A stretch of 47,079 nt of DNA. Origin: Gammaproteobacteria bacterium. GTDB taxonomy: Bacteria > Pseudomonadota > Gammaproteobacteria > S012-40. The DNA is taken from assembly GCA_027021445.1 (NCBI GenBank), contig JALUUH010000058.1:1-47079 (forward strand), written 5' to 3'. Below, piece after piece: positions 15,677 through 24,378 of this stretch. Within the stretch, counting starts at the first letter, position 1. Each line of letters begins with the position of its first letter. Made by a program: the position numbers and the translations under genes. The notes beneath the pieces were generated by a model. It searched no databases and was not told the DNA's origin. It saw only the letters and a program-made list of their open reading frames with translations.

Positions 15677-18166
15677 GTGTTGATAAAAAAAAAATACCTA
15701 GTTGCCATTGCAGGCTTATTCTTTCCGTTCATTGTTTGCCAGGCTTCCGACCATATGGCGCCGGGGCGAATATCCGATATATTAAATACTAAGCATAATT
15801 TTGCGGCGAATGTTGAGCCGGCCTTACCCAGTGGCGAAATACGCCAGGTAAGAGCTTCAACGCAGAATGAAACATGTGTATTTTGCCATACTCCACATGG
15901 TGCACCGAATACCAATGTTAAGCCTTTTTTGTGGAATACAAGCATTGGTAATTCGACGTATAGCAAATACGTCTCGTCCTCTATGCAAGCTGCTACGCCA
16001 ACGGTGATTAATAATTCTTCCAAGATGTGTTTATCTTGCCATGATGGGGTTATTGCCGTTGGTACGGTAGATGTGGTGAATTCACGCATCGATAACGACA
16101 TTCAAGTAATCGGTGATGGTGTTTCAGCGAGTGGCACTATCATTGACTCACAGACCGGCTATAACTCGAATCTTGGTATTGATTTGACGAATGATCATCC
16201 GATTAGCATCGCTTACACAACGGCGCTCGCTTCTGAAAATTTAGGACGGGAGGATGAACTAAGAGATCCTGGGCAAGAACCTCATATTGGAATTCGTACC
16301 GGTAGCAGTGTTGCCGCTTGGAATGCGGCGGTTATTGCGGCGGGGAATACCCCGGAAGCAGGAAAAATAACACCAGCAAGTGCTTCAACCCGATTAGCGG
16401 TACCACTGGAAACGAATCTTGATACAAGCTTGAGTGACCTGATTAACAACGAAAGCACCAATACATTTGTTACTCAAAGTAATGGCACGATCGAGTGTAC
16501 TACCTGCCATGACCCGCATATTCGAAGTACGGATAATAGTGAAAATATAAAATTTTTAAGACTGCATCGATTTCAAAAATCTGATCCAGGCGTTGGCAAT
16601 AGTTTCGACATAACACGTGATATCAATTGCATTGCGTGTCATGACAAAGCAAATTGGGGTGCTTCGGCGCACGGTAGCGTGGCGGTTGCTGATGAAACGT
16701 ATACCGATGAAGCGGCGACTTTGCGGGAGTTCCCTACGGGTACGACGGTATGGGAGTCTTCTTGTCTTGGTTGTCACGATCCACATACGGTGGAAGGTGC
16801 GCGTTATCTATTAAGAGAAGCAAGCGATGGTGTAGCTACTGCAGGTGCAAAAATTGCCGGCAACTCATCGATCGAAGAAAGCTGTTATCAATGTCATGCG
16901 GGCGACAGCGTATTAACTGATAATAGCAATGTTGCGGATATTAAGTCGGTAACCGATATTTCAGGTGGTCATACCTTATTTGATTTTGCAGCGAGTACTA
17001 ATGAGCACAGTATACTGGATAGTGATTTCACGGAGTCGCAAGCCAATTTACGAGCTAATCGCCATGTAACCTGTACTGACTGTCATCACCCCCATAGGGC
17101 GATTAAAAATACAGTCTATGATGGAAGTGGGAATACAGCGGCTGGCACACATGATCATTCGGGTGGCACCATGCATACAAATATCGCGTCTGGTTCACTG
17201 AGAGGCGTGTTTGGTGTGGAGCCTGATTATACATCAGTGTCTAATATTGAATTTGATCCCTATGTAGATAGTATAGGCGCGGCGGATGAATTGTTAACAT
17301 TCTCTGGTGCTCAAGCGAGTACCTCAGGAGAGCAAGATATCCATCGAGGCGATCCTGATGCACTATCAACGACGGATATGGTTACCAAGGAATATCAAGT
17401 ATGTTTAAAATGTCACTCAAATTTTGGAATTGCTGACGGTGAGCTGACAGGGAACCCAGGTACTCGAATTAATGTTGCGATGGAGATTCGTCCCGAAAAT
17501 GATCCAACTACATCGAAGGTTGTAAATAACCATAATAGTTGGCATCCAATAAAAGATGCGACTGATGCAGATGGGCTGCGTGCCTTCAGGACACCATTGG
17601 CCAACATGGAGTCACCCTTTAATGTGGCCGGGGCGATTGGCAGTCAAACGATGTATTGTGCGGATTGTCATTCACCCGAGAATCCGGTAAATGCAATCCT
17701 TGCAAAAGGCGCGCATGGAGGGGCTACTGCGGTAAATGGAATGGTATTCGCGAGTGGGGATTCTCTATGTATTAGCTGTCATGTGGCCGATCAATATAAG
17801 CCTGTGGTTGCACCGAGTACAATGAGTAGTGGGTTTGCTTGTGCGGTTGCAACGGATTGTTTGAAGGTAGACAATGCGACGTCCAGTGAATATTCCAATA
17901 ACTTACATGTAGCACATGCGCTGATAGATGGTGCTTATAGCTGCTCCCAATGCCATGTGCAAATCCCTCATGGATGGGAGAATAAGGCCTTATTGGTCAA
18001 TAGAGCTACCAGGCCCACAGTGCCCAGCTTGGCCACGGGAAGAAGTTATTACGCTGCTGATGCTCAATTGAGTATGGATTTTATTGCGCCTTCAGGTGCT
18101 TGGACTCGGAATGGTCCTGGTGCGGCGGACAATTGTGCGAGCTCAGGTTGTCATACTAATTTGTGA
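15677..18166 (+). CDS. Dodecaheme c-type cytochrome
   Basis: An 829-aa exported cytochrome (signal peptide LVAIAGLFFPFIVCQA; GTG start 15677, or TTG 15680). There are eleven CxxCH sites, the first at Cys67 (CVFCHTPHGA), then Cys118 (CLSCHDG), Cys274 (CTTCHDPH) and Cys318 (CIACH), followed by CLGCH, CYQCH, CTDCH, CLKCH, CADCH, CISCH and CSQCH. A terminal Cx4CH (CASSGCH, Cys820-His826) gives twelve predicted hemes. The N-terminal ~280 residues repeat the motif order of the tetraheme protein at 5373 (TPHG, PFLWN, CLSCHDG, NDHPI, ECTTCHDPH), so it looks like an enlarged relative. No lipobox or barrel, so periplasmic or extracellular. Probable long-range electron conductor or terminal reductase. 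Confidence 0.9.
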   Translation: MLIKKKYLVAIAGLFFPFIVCQASDHMAPGRISDILNTKHNFAANVEPALPSGEIRQVRASTQNETCVFCHTPHGAPNTNVKPFLWNTSIGNSTYSKYVSSSMQAATPTVINNSSKMCLSCHDGVIAVGTVDVVNSRIDNDIQVIGDGVSASGTIIDSQTGYNSNLGIDLTNDHPISIAYTTALASENLGREDELRDPGQEPHIGIRTGSSVAAWNAAVIAAGNTPEAGKITPASASTRLAVPLETNLDTSLSDLINNESTNTFVTQSNGTIECTTCHDPHIRSTDNSENIKFLRLHRFQKSDPGVGNSFDITRDINCIACHDKANWGASAHGSVAVADETYTDEAATLREFPTGTTVWESSCLGCHDPHTVEGARYLLREASDGVATAGAKIAGNSSIEESCYQCHAGDSVLTDNSNVADIKSVTDISGGHTLFDFAASTNEHSILDSDFTESQANLRANRHVTCTDCHHPHRAIKNTVYDGSGNTAAGTHDHSGGTMHTNIASGSLRGVFGVEPDYTSVSNIEFDPYVDSIGAADELLTFSGAQASTSGEQDIHRGDPDALSTTDMVTKEYQVCLKCHSNFGIADGELTGNPGTRINVAMEIRPENDPTTSKVVNNHNSWHPIKDATDADGLRAFRTPLANMESPFNVAGAIGSQTMYCADCHSPENPVNAILAKGAHGGATAVNGMVFASGDSLCISCHVADQYKPVVAPSTMSSGFACAVATDCLKVDNATSSEYSNNLHVAHALIDGAYSCSQCHVQIPHGWENKALLVNRATRPTVPSLATGRSYYAADAQLSMDFIAPSGAWTRNGPGAADNCASSGCHTNL

Positions 18167-18189
18167 TTGACTCATATCCAGGCTGGAAA

Positions 18190-18574
<385 letters not shown>

Positions 18575-18590
18575 AGGACAAATAGTTACG

Positions 18591-18615
18591 CCTAGGACCA
18601 GGCTCCTAGTTTTTT
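18591..18615 (+). terminator. Small hairpin with T-tract before ccmA (repeat-derived)
   Basis: CTAGGA-ccaggc-TCCTAG followed by six Ts forms a short intrinsic-terminator-like hairpin. The GGCTCCTAG part matches the end of the dispersed repeat family seen at 2285 and 3287. It would separate the cytochrome locus and pseudogene from the ccm operon; the stem is only 6 bp, so strength is uncertain. Confidence 0.5.
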
Positions 18616-18642
18616 CAAACCATTCCCGTTGGAGTAATGCAA

Positions 18643-19278
18643 ATGTTAGAGACCGCGCGCCTGCAATGTATACGCGGCGATCGGGTGTTGTTCTCGGATG
18701 TGAGTTTCACCTTAAAAGAAAACGAGTTAATGTACCTGAAGGGCATTAACGGAAGTGGTAAAACTTCTTTATTAAGAATGCTTTGCGGCTTAGTTTCGCC
18801 AGCTGAAGGTGAAATCTCTTGGTGTGGCGAAAATGTCCGCAAACTAAAAGAAGAGTATTTCCGCGAACTTCTATATATAGGTCATCTCCCCGGTATTAAG
18901 GCAGAGCTGACGCCAATAGAAAATCTCAGAATCAGCTGCGCGATGAGTGGCAGCCTGATTACTGAAGATCAAGCTTGGAATGCTTTGGATAAAATCGGTT
19001 TGCGTGGCAGAGAAGATCTTCCCTCAAAAGTTTTGTCACAGGGTCAAAAACGCCGCGTCGCACTTGCCCGTATTTTGCTGACGGATGCTAAATTATGGAT
19101 TCTTGACGAGCCGTTTACTGCGCTTGATGTCGATGCCGTTGCGATGCTGCAAGCCGTTTTAGCGGAGCATGTACAGCGTGGGGGCATGGTTTTGCTGACC
19201 ACTCACCAGGAATTTGAGGTTGCCACGGGCATTACACATACTTTAGTACTCGGCAAAGCAGGTGGTCAAGCATGCTAG
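18643..19278 (+). CDS. ccmA: Heme exporter ATP-binding protein CcmA
   Basis: ATPase of the CcmABCDE complex, which releases heme-loaded CcmE during System I cytochrome c maturation. ABC motifs are complete: Walker A GINGSGKTS at about residues 34-42, a Q-loop region, signature LSQGQKRR, Walker B LWILDEPFTALD and an H-loop (LLTTH). The ATG at 18643 is 8 nt after GGAG and is preferred over ATG 18637 (2 nt). It overlaps ccmB by 7 bp. First gene of a nine-gene operon next to the multiheme locus. Confidence 0.96.
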   Translation: MLETARLQCIRGDRVLFSDVSFTLKENELMYLKGINGSGKTSLLRMLCGLVSPAEGEISWCGENVRKLKEEYFRELLYIGHLPGIKAELTPIENLRISCAMSGSLITEDQAWNALDKIGLRGREDLPSKVLSQGQKRRVALARILLTDAKLWILDEPFTALDVDAVAMLQAVLAEHVQRGGMVLLTTHQEFEVATGITHTLVLGKAGGQAC

Positions 19279-19940
19279 CGATGATTCGTTGGGTGCTCTG
19301 GCGTGAACTAACCGTGGCTATGCGCACCAAGTCAGAAGTCCTCACTACCCTGTTTTTCTTCGTCATTGTTATTACCTTATTTCCCTTAGGCGTTGGGCCA
19401 GAAACAGAAACTCTGGAGCTAATTGGCCCTGGTATTCTCTGGGTTGCCGCATTGCTTGCGTCAATGCTCTCGCTTACACGTATGTTTTCTGAGGATTATC
19501 AAGACGGTACTTTGGAGCAAATGTTGGTTGCCTCTCAGCCCCTTGTTATCATTGTTGCCAGCAAAATTTTTGCACATTGGATGGTGAGCGGTCTGCCTTT
19601 GGTGATAATCTCGCCACTTCTGAGTCTGCAACTGGGTTTAGATATGGAAAGTACGCTTATCTTAATGCTGACCTTGTTAATAGGCACACCCATACTCAGT
19701 TTAATCGGTGCGGTGGGTGCGGGATTAACTTTAGGTGTTCGCGGTGGTGGTGTGCTCTTGTCATTATTGGTGTTACCGTTGTATATTCCTGTGCTGATTT
19801 TTGGCGCAGGAGCGGTGGAGGCTGTTCGTGCGGGTTTGGAGGTTGAAGCTCATTTGTCACTTTTAGGTGCTTTTTTAGTGTTGGCAATGGTATTAGCACC
19901 TTGGGGCACGGCTGCTTCATTAAGAATTTCGTTGGATTAA
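19272..19940 (+). CDS. ccmB: Heme exporter membrane protein CcmB
   Basis: A 222-aa inner-membrane protein of the CcmABCDE complex with six predicted transmembrane segments. Family phrases are visible: RELTVAMRTKSEVLTTLFFFVIVITLFPLGVGPE near the N-terminus and FSEDYQDGTLEQMLVA. It partners with the ATPase CcmA to release holo-CcmE. The start overlaps the ccmA stop and the end is 4 bp before ccmC. Length is typical. Confidence 0.95.
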   Translation: MLAMIRWVLWRELTVAMRTKSEVLTTLFFFVIVITLFPLGVGPETETLELIGPGILWVAALLASMLSLTRMFSEDYQDGTLEQMLVASQPLVIIVASKIFAHWMVSGLPLVIISPLLSLQLGLDMESTLILMLTLLIGTPILSLIGAVGAGLTLGVRGGGVLLSLLVLPLYIPVLIFGAGAVEAVRAGLEVEAHLSLLGAFLVLAMVLAPWGTAASLRISLD

Positions 19941-19944
19941 AATA

Positions 19945-20706
19945 ATGCAAATGTTAACAAAAGCGTTCTGGTTACAACTTTCAACTCCCAAGGCTTTCTA
20001 TCCGGTTGCGGGTACTTTAGCGCCGTGCTTTATGATGCTTGCTGTTATTCTTTGTGTCATCGGCTTATACATAGGTTTTTTTGTGGCCCCAGTGGATTAT
20101 CAGCAAGGTAATAGTTATCGAATCATGTTTATTCATGTCCCGGCGGCATGGATGGGCATGTTTATTTATCTCGTCATGTGCGCTTATGCGACAATAGGTC
20201 TGATTTGGAATACCCGTTTGTCGAGCATGATGGCAAGTGCATTAGCCCCTACAGGCGCATTGTTTACTTTTATAGCTTTATGGTCAGGGGCGTTTTGGGG
20301 CAAGCCTACCTGGGGTACTTATTGGGTTTGGGATGCACGTTTAACCTCTTTTTTGATCCTTTTATTTCTATATATTGGATATATGTCCTTGCAAGCCGCA
20401 ATTGATGACCAGCAAAAAGCGGCAAAAGCCAGTGCCTTGCTGGCCTTGGTTGGGGTGGTTAACATCCCGATAATCTATTTCTCGGTAAAATGGTGGAACA
20501 CTTTGCATCAAGGAATGTCTGTTACTGTGACTGATGCGCCGACAATGGCGCCATCTATGGCTTGGTCGATGTTTATTATGGCCTTTGCTTTCTGGATGTA
20601 TGCGATAGGGATAGCACTGATGAGGGTGCGAACCATAATCCTTGAGCGTGAGCGTCATGCTGCCTGGGTGCAAGACTTGGGGAATAAGGGGGCAAACCAT
20701 GGCTGA
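19945..20706 (+). CDS. ccmC: Heme transfer protein CcmC
   Basis: A 253-aa six-helix membrane protein that handles periplasmic heme and loads it onto CcmE. The tryptophan-rich heme-handling motif WGTYWVWD lies at residues 123-130, flanked by periplasmic loops with His (IMFIHVPAAWMG before, TLHQGMSVT after). A second in-frame ATG at 19951 is possible. The 3' end overlaps ccmD by 8 bp. Confidence 0.96.
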   Translation: MQMLTKAFWLQLSTPKAFYPVAGTLAPCFMMLAVILCVIGLYIGFFVAPVDYQQGNSYRIMFIHVPAAWMGMFIYLVMCAYATIGLIWNTRLSSMMASALAPTGALFTFIALWSGAFWGKPTWGTYWVWDARLTSFLILLFLYIGYMSLQAAIDDQQKAAKASALLALVGVVNIPIIYFSVKWWNTLHQGMSVTVTDAPTMAPSMAWSMFIMAFAFWMYAIGIALMRVRTIILERERHAAWVQDLGNKGANHG

Positions 20707-20857
20707 GTTTTTTGCAATGGGAGGGCATGGGTTTTACATCTGGAGTTCTTACGGAGTGACCTTCCTGTTTTTGGCGATTGAGGTTTTTTTGCTAATGAGA
20801 AAGAAAAAAACGATGATGCAGCGCTTGGCACGTATTGCACGAATGAATAAAAAATAG
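20699..20857 (+). CDS. ccmD: Heme exporter small protein CcmD
   Basis: A 52-aa single-span protein (MAEFFAMGGHGFYIW, then a hydrophobic helix and basic tail RKKKTMMQRLARIARM), which is the usual CcmD layout. It bridges CcmC and CcmE and helps release holo-CcmE. The longer frame from 20642 lies inside ccmC; ATG 20699, preceded by AAGGGGG, is the right start. Confidence 0.93.
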   Translation: MAEFFAMGGHGFYIWSSYGVTFLFLAIEVFLLMRKKKTMMQRLARIARMNKK

Positions 20858-20875
20858 AAAACTGAGAGTAGAAAA

Positions 20876-21358
20876 ATGAAAGCACGACATAAAAGATTGG
20901 TATTTGTGGGGGTAGGCGTAGCTGCATTAGGTGTGGTAGCTGCGCTGCTATTGAATGCGTTTAACAGTAATATGGTTTTTTTCTACAGTCCGACCGATGT
21001 ACTTGCAAATAAAGCCCCGGCTGATCGCTCTTTTCGCCTTGGTGGGTTAGTGGAAAATGGGACTTTGCAGCGTGAGAATGATGGATTAACGGTGCATTTT
21101 TTTGTCACGGATAATGCTGAGCGCATCCGTGTTACCTATTCTGGTATTCTTCCAGACTTATTTAGGGAAGGCCAAGGTGTTGTTACTCAGGGTAAATTTG
21201 GAGCGGATGGAAGCTTTATGGCGAGTGAAGTCTTAGCCAAGCATGATGAGGAATATATGCCCCCAGAGGTCGCAGAGGCGCTGGAAAAAGGCAAACAAGC
21301 TCAGCTTGAAAAAGAACTGGGTAATGCCAGCATTATCGGCGGTAAGGAGGGTATTTAG
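20876..21358 (+). CDS. ccmE: Heme chaperone CcmE
   Basis: A 160-aa periplasmic heme chaperone anchored by one N-terminal helix ([20 protein letters not shown]). The heme is held covalently at His123 within KHDEEY, which keeps the HxxxY form with Tyr127. The OB-fold phrases [19 protein letters not shown] and [14 protein letters not shown] are typical. The C-terminal tail is polar, as usual. It passes heme from CcmC to CcmF/CcmH. Confidence 0.96.
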   Translation: MKARHKRLVFVGVGVAALGVVAALLLNAFNSNMVFFYSPTDVLANKAPADRSFRLGGLVENGTLQRENDGLTVHFFVTDNAERIRVTYSGILPDLFREGQGVVTQGKFGADGSFMASEVLAKHDEEYMPPEVAEALEKGKQAQLEKELGNASIIGGKEGI

Positions 21359-21360
21359 TT

Positions 21361-23382
21361 ATGATTGCAGAATTAGGACATTTTGCGCTGATTTTAGCGT
21401 TAATTATTTCAATCGTGCAATTTGTCATCCCATTGATTGGTTCATTTAGTGGTAATGCGGGTTTTATGGCTGTCGCTAGACCTGCTGCTCAGGGCCAGTT
21501 TGTATTCATGTTAATCGCATTTATTTGTTTAGTTTGGGTGTTTGCTCAAGATGATTTTTCGGTTTTATACGCCATAAACCATTCCAACTCCTTATTGCCT
21601 ATGATGTATAAAATATCGGCAGTATGGGGTGGGCATGAAGGCTCGATGCTGTTGTGGATTTTGATGTTGGCTGGTTGGGGGATGTGTGTTGCGTTATTTA
21701 GTCGCAACCTACCACAAGATATGGTTGCTAGAGTCATTGCGGTAATGGGTTTTATCAGTATAGGTTTTCTATTGTTTTTGTTAATTACGTCTAATCCCTT
21801 TGAGAGAGTTTTTCCTCCCGCTCTGGATGGTCGTGATCTTAATCCATTATTGCAAGACCCAGGTTTGATTATTCATCCACCCTTGCTTTACATGGGCTAT
21901 GTTGGATTTTCAGTCGCATTTGCATTTGCAATAGCGGCGCTTCTGGGTGGAAAAATGGATGCGACATGGGCGCGTTGGTCACGACCTTGGACTACCGTAG
22001 CATGGGTGTTTTTAACCTTGGGGATCGCGCTGGGAAGTTGGTGGGCATACTATGAGCTTGGCTGGGGTGGTTGGTGGTTTTGGGATCCTGTTGAAAATGC
22101 GTCATTTATGCCCTGGTTAGTTGGCACTGCATTAGTGCATTCATTGGCCGCTACGGAGAAGCGAGGTAGTTTTAAGAACTGGACTGTGTTATTAGCTATT
22201 TGCGCATTTTCATTGAGTTTATTGGGTACATTCTTAGTACGTTCTGGGGTTTTAACTTCCGTTCATTCCTTCGCCGCAGATCCTGAGCGCGGTGTTTTCA
22301 TTTTAGCTTTCTTGGCTATCGTAGTTGGTAGCTCGCTATTACTTTATGCATGGCGAGCACCCAAAGTAGGACTAGGCGGCAAATTTGACTTGGTGTCCCG
22401 AGAATCGTTTTTGCTTGGTAATAACGTGTTATTGGCCGTTGCTTGTGGCGCGGTATTACTGGGTACCTTGTATCCTTTAGTATTGGATTCACTGGGGCAA
22501 GGAAAGATTTCTGTTGGCCCGCCTTATTTTGAGGCTGTTTTTGTTCCGTTAATGGCTCCTTTGATATTTTTAATGTCGATTGGTCCTATTGCACGCTGGA
22601 AAAAAGCCAGCATACCGGATATTGCGCAACGTTTGAAATGGGCTGCCGCGATTAGCCTTTTATCCGCACTGATTATTCCTTTCGTCATGGGCAAATGGAC
22701 GCCAATGATTAGCTTTGGTGTGTTGCTTTCGGTTTGGGTTACTGCGGGGATTATTGTCAATATTAGAAGTCGTTTTATTCAACGTGCAAAAGCCGGTGCA
22801 AAAGTGGGTAGCTTGTCACGCAGTTACTACGGTATGCAGCTCGCGCATTTTGGTATCGCAGTCTTTATTTTTGGAGTGACCATGGTAATGGGTTACGAAA
22901 TTGAGAAGGATGTGCGTGTTGACGTGGGTGATACGATTACGGTTGGTGATTATGTTTTTCGTTTTGATGGAGTGACGAGTGCAAAAGGCCCTAATTACGA
23001 TACCCAAATTGGGCAAGTTACCGTTTTTCGGGATGAACGCGAGGTGAGTGTTATGCACCCGGAAAAACGTTTTTATAATGTCCAGCAACAAGTGATGACT
23101 GAAGCCGCTATTGATACTGGGTTTTTTGGTGATTTATATGTTTCTTTAGGAGAACCAGTGGGGAAGGGCGCTTGGAGTATTCGGGTCTATCACAAGCCTT
23201 TTGTCGATTGGATTTGGGCGGGTTGTGCGCTTATGGGTTTAGGTGGATTGCTGGCTATCATGGACAAACGTTATCGGCTGGTATCACGTAAAGAAAAGAA
23301 ATTAGCTAAAGCCAAGGATGATCCTAGTAGATCAGATGTTACGGGTAAAGGCGATGCAGCAACAACGGAGGCAAATGCTTAA
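21361..23382 (+). CDS. ccmF: Cytochrome c heme lyase subunit CcmF
   Basis: A 673-aa polytopic membrane protein that forms the heme ligation core with CcmH and attaches heme to CxxCH apocytochromes. The WWD motif WGGWWFWDPVEN is at residues 235-246, with conserved histidines in HSNSLLP, GHEGS, IHPPLLYMGYVG and LTSVHSFAADP. Length is typical. The stop TAA shares its last base with the ccmG ATG (23382), so the two are translationally coupled. The neighbouring multiheme genes are obvious clients. Confidence 0.97.
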   Translation: MIAELGHFALILALIISIVQFVIPLIGSFSGNAGFMAVARPAAQGQFVFMLIAFICLVWVFAQDDFSVLYAINHSNSLLPMMYKISAVWGGHEGSMLLWILMLAGWGMCVALFSRNLPQDMVARVIAVMGFISIGFLLFLLITSNPFERVFPPALDGRDLNPLLQDPGLIIHPPLLYMGYVGFSVAFAFAIAALLGGKMDATWARWSRPWTTVAWVFLTLGIALGSWWAYYELGWGGWWFWDPVENASFMPWLVGTALVHSLAATEKRGSFKNWTVLLAICAFSLSLLGTFLVRSGVLTSVHSFAADPERGVFILAFLAIVVGSSLLLYAWRAPKVGLGGKFDLVSRESFLLGNNVLLAVACGAVLLGTLYPLVLDSLGQGKISVGPPYFEAVFVPLMAPLIFLMSIGPIARWKKASIPDIAQRLKWAAAISLLSALIIPFVMGKWTPMISFGVLLSVWVTAGIIVNIRSRFIQRAKAGAKVGSLSRSYYGMQLAHFGIAVFIFGVTMVMGYEIEKDVRVDVGDTITVGDYVFRFDGVTSAKGPNYDTQIGQVTVFRDEREVSVMHPEKRFYNVQQQVMTEAAIDTGFFGDLYVSLGEPVGKGAWSIRVYHKPFVDWIWAGCALMGLGGLLAIMDKRYRLVSRKEKKLAKAKDDPSRSDVTGKGDAATTEANA

Positions 23383-23906
23383 TGGTTAAATATCTTTTGC
23401 CTTTGTTGGTCTTTGTGGTACTGATTGGGTTTTTTTGGGTAGGACTCGGAAAAGACCCCAATTTGTTGCCCTCCGCATTATTGGATAAACCGGCTCCAGC
23501 ATTTACTTTGAGTAATTTGCACAGTCCAGAAAAATCGTTTTCTACAGAAGATATGAAAGGAAAGGTTTGGGTGCTTAATGTGTGGGCCTCATGGTGTGCA
23601 GCGTGTCGTTCAGAACATCCATTATTTATGGATATCGCTCGCCAAGGCGGGATTAATCTTTATGGCTTGAACTATAAAGATAAAAGAGATGATGCGTTGA
23701 CTTGGCTGCGTCAATTAGGTAACCCTTATGCGGCAAGTTTGTCTGATTTATCAGGTGATGTTGGTATCGATTACGGGGTTTATGGGGTGCCAGAAACTTT
23801 TATTATTGACAAGGAAGGCATTATTCGTATGAAACATGTCGGGCCAGTGTCGCGCGCTGATTGGCAGGAAAAATTATTGCCAACAATAAAGAGGCTTGAA
23901 GGATGA
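23382..23906 (+). CDS. ccmG: Thiol:disulfide interchange protein CcmG (DsbE)
   Basis: A 174-aa membrane-anchored thioredoxin-fold protein that keeps apocytochrome CxxCH cysteines reduced for heme attachment. One N-terminal helix is followed by the redox motif WCAAC (Cys72, Cys75) and the cis-proline loop YGVPETF. The CAAC dipeptide differs from the more common CPxC version but keeps both cysteines. Overlaps ccmF by 1 bp and ccmH by 4 bp. Confidence 0.95.
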   Translation: MVKYLLPLLVFVVLIGFFWVGLGKDPNLLPSALLDKPAPAFTLSNLHSPEKSFSTEDMKGKVWVLNVWASWCAACRSEHPLFMDIARQGGINLYGLNYKDKRDDALTWLRQLGNPYAASLSDLSGDVGIDYGVYGVPETFIIDKEGIIRMKHVGPVSRADWQEKLLPTIKRLEG

Positions 23907-24376
23907 AAATTCTAATTCTTGCATTGACTGTCGCATTAAGTTTTGGCGTGCTCAATACTGCTCAAGCTAAAGAGGCTTTGCCGAATGTAGATCCAAAAAT
24001 TGAAGCGCGTTTTAAAGCAATTACTTCGGAGCTGCGTTGTCAGAAATGTCAGAATCAAACGATTTATGATTCTGGGGCGGGTTTAGCGGATGATTTAAAG
24101 CGTCAAGTGCGAAAGCAAATCAATGAAGGAAAAACTAACGAGGAAATCATAGCGTTCATGGTTGCAAGATACGGTGATTTTATCCGTTATCGGCCTGATT
24201 TCAAGTCGAGCACTGCAATGCTTTGGATTGGGCCTTTTATTTTATTGTTCTTGGGTGGGTTCATACTGGTTTACCAAATTCGGAAGCATAAAACCATCAT
24301 TTCGGATGCCCCCTTAAGTACAGAACAGCACTCTAGAGCAGCGGCTTTGATGAAGCAAAAAGGTGAGGAAAGTTAA
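23903..24376 (+). CDS. ccmH: Cytochrome c maturation protein CcmH
   Basis: A 157-aa protein with a signal peptide (LTVALSFGVLNTAQA), the redox motif LRCQKCQ (Cys46, Cys49) in a three-helix domain and a single C-terminal transmembrane helix (MLWIGPFILLFLGGFILVYQI). It holds the apocytochrome cysteines at the CcmF ligation site. This is the short CcmH form; the TPR part is encoded separately as ccmI just downstream. Confidence 0.95.
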   Translation: MKILILALTVALSFGVLNTAQAKEALPNVDPKIEARFKAITSELRCQKCQNQTIYDSGAGLADDLKRQVRKQINEGKTNEEIIAFMVARYGDFIRYRPDFKSSTAMLWIGPFILLFLGGFILVYQIRKHKTIISDAPLSTEQHSRAAALMKQKGEES

Positions 24377-24378
24377 CG

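Noticed and set aside
20642-20698. Longer ccmD start inside ccmC
   Set aside because: The first 19 codons add a segment not seen in CcmD; ATG 20699 gives the standard N-terminus and a small overlap with ccmC.
23595-23606. CAAC instead of CPxC in CcmG as a possible defect
   Set aside because: Both cysteines and the cis-proline loop are intact, and the two residues between the cysteines vary in this family.
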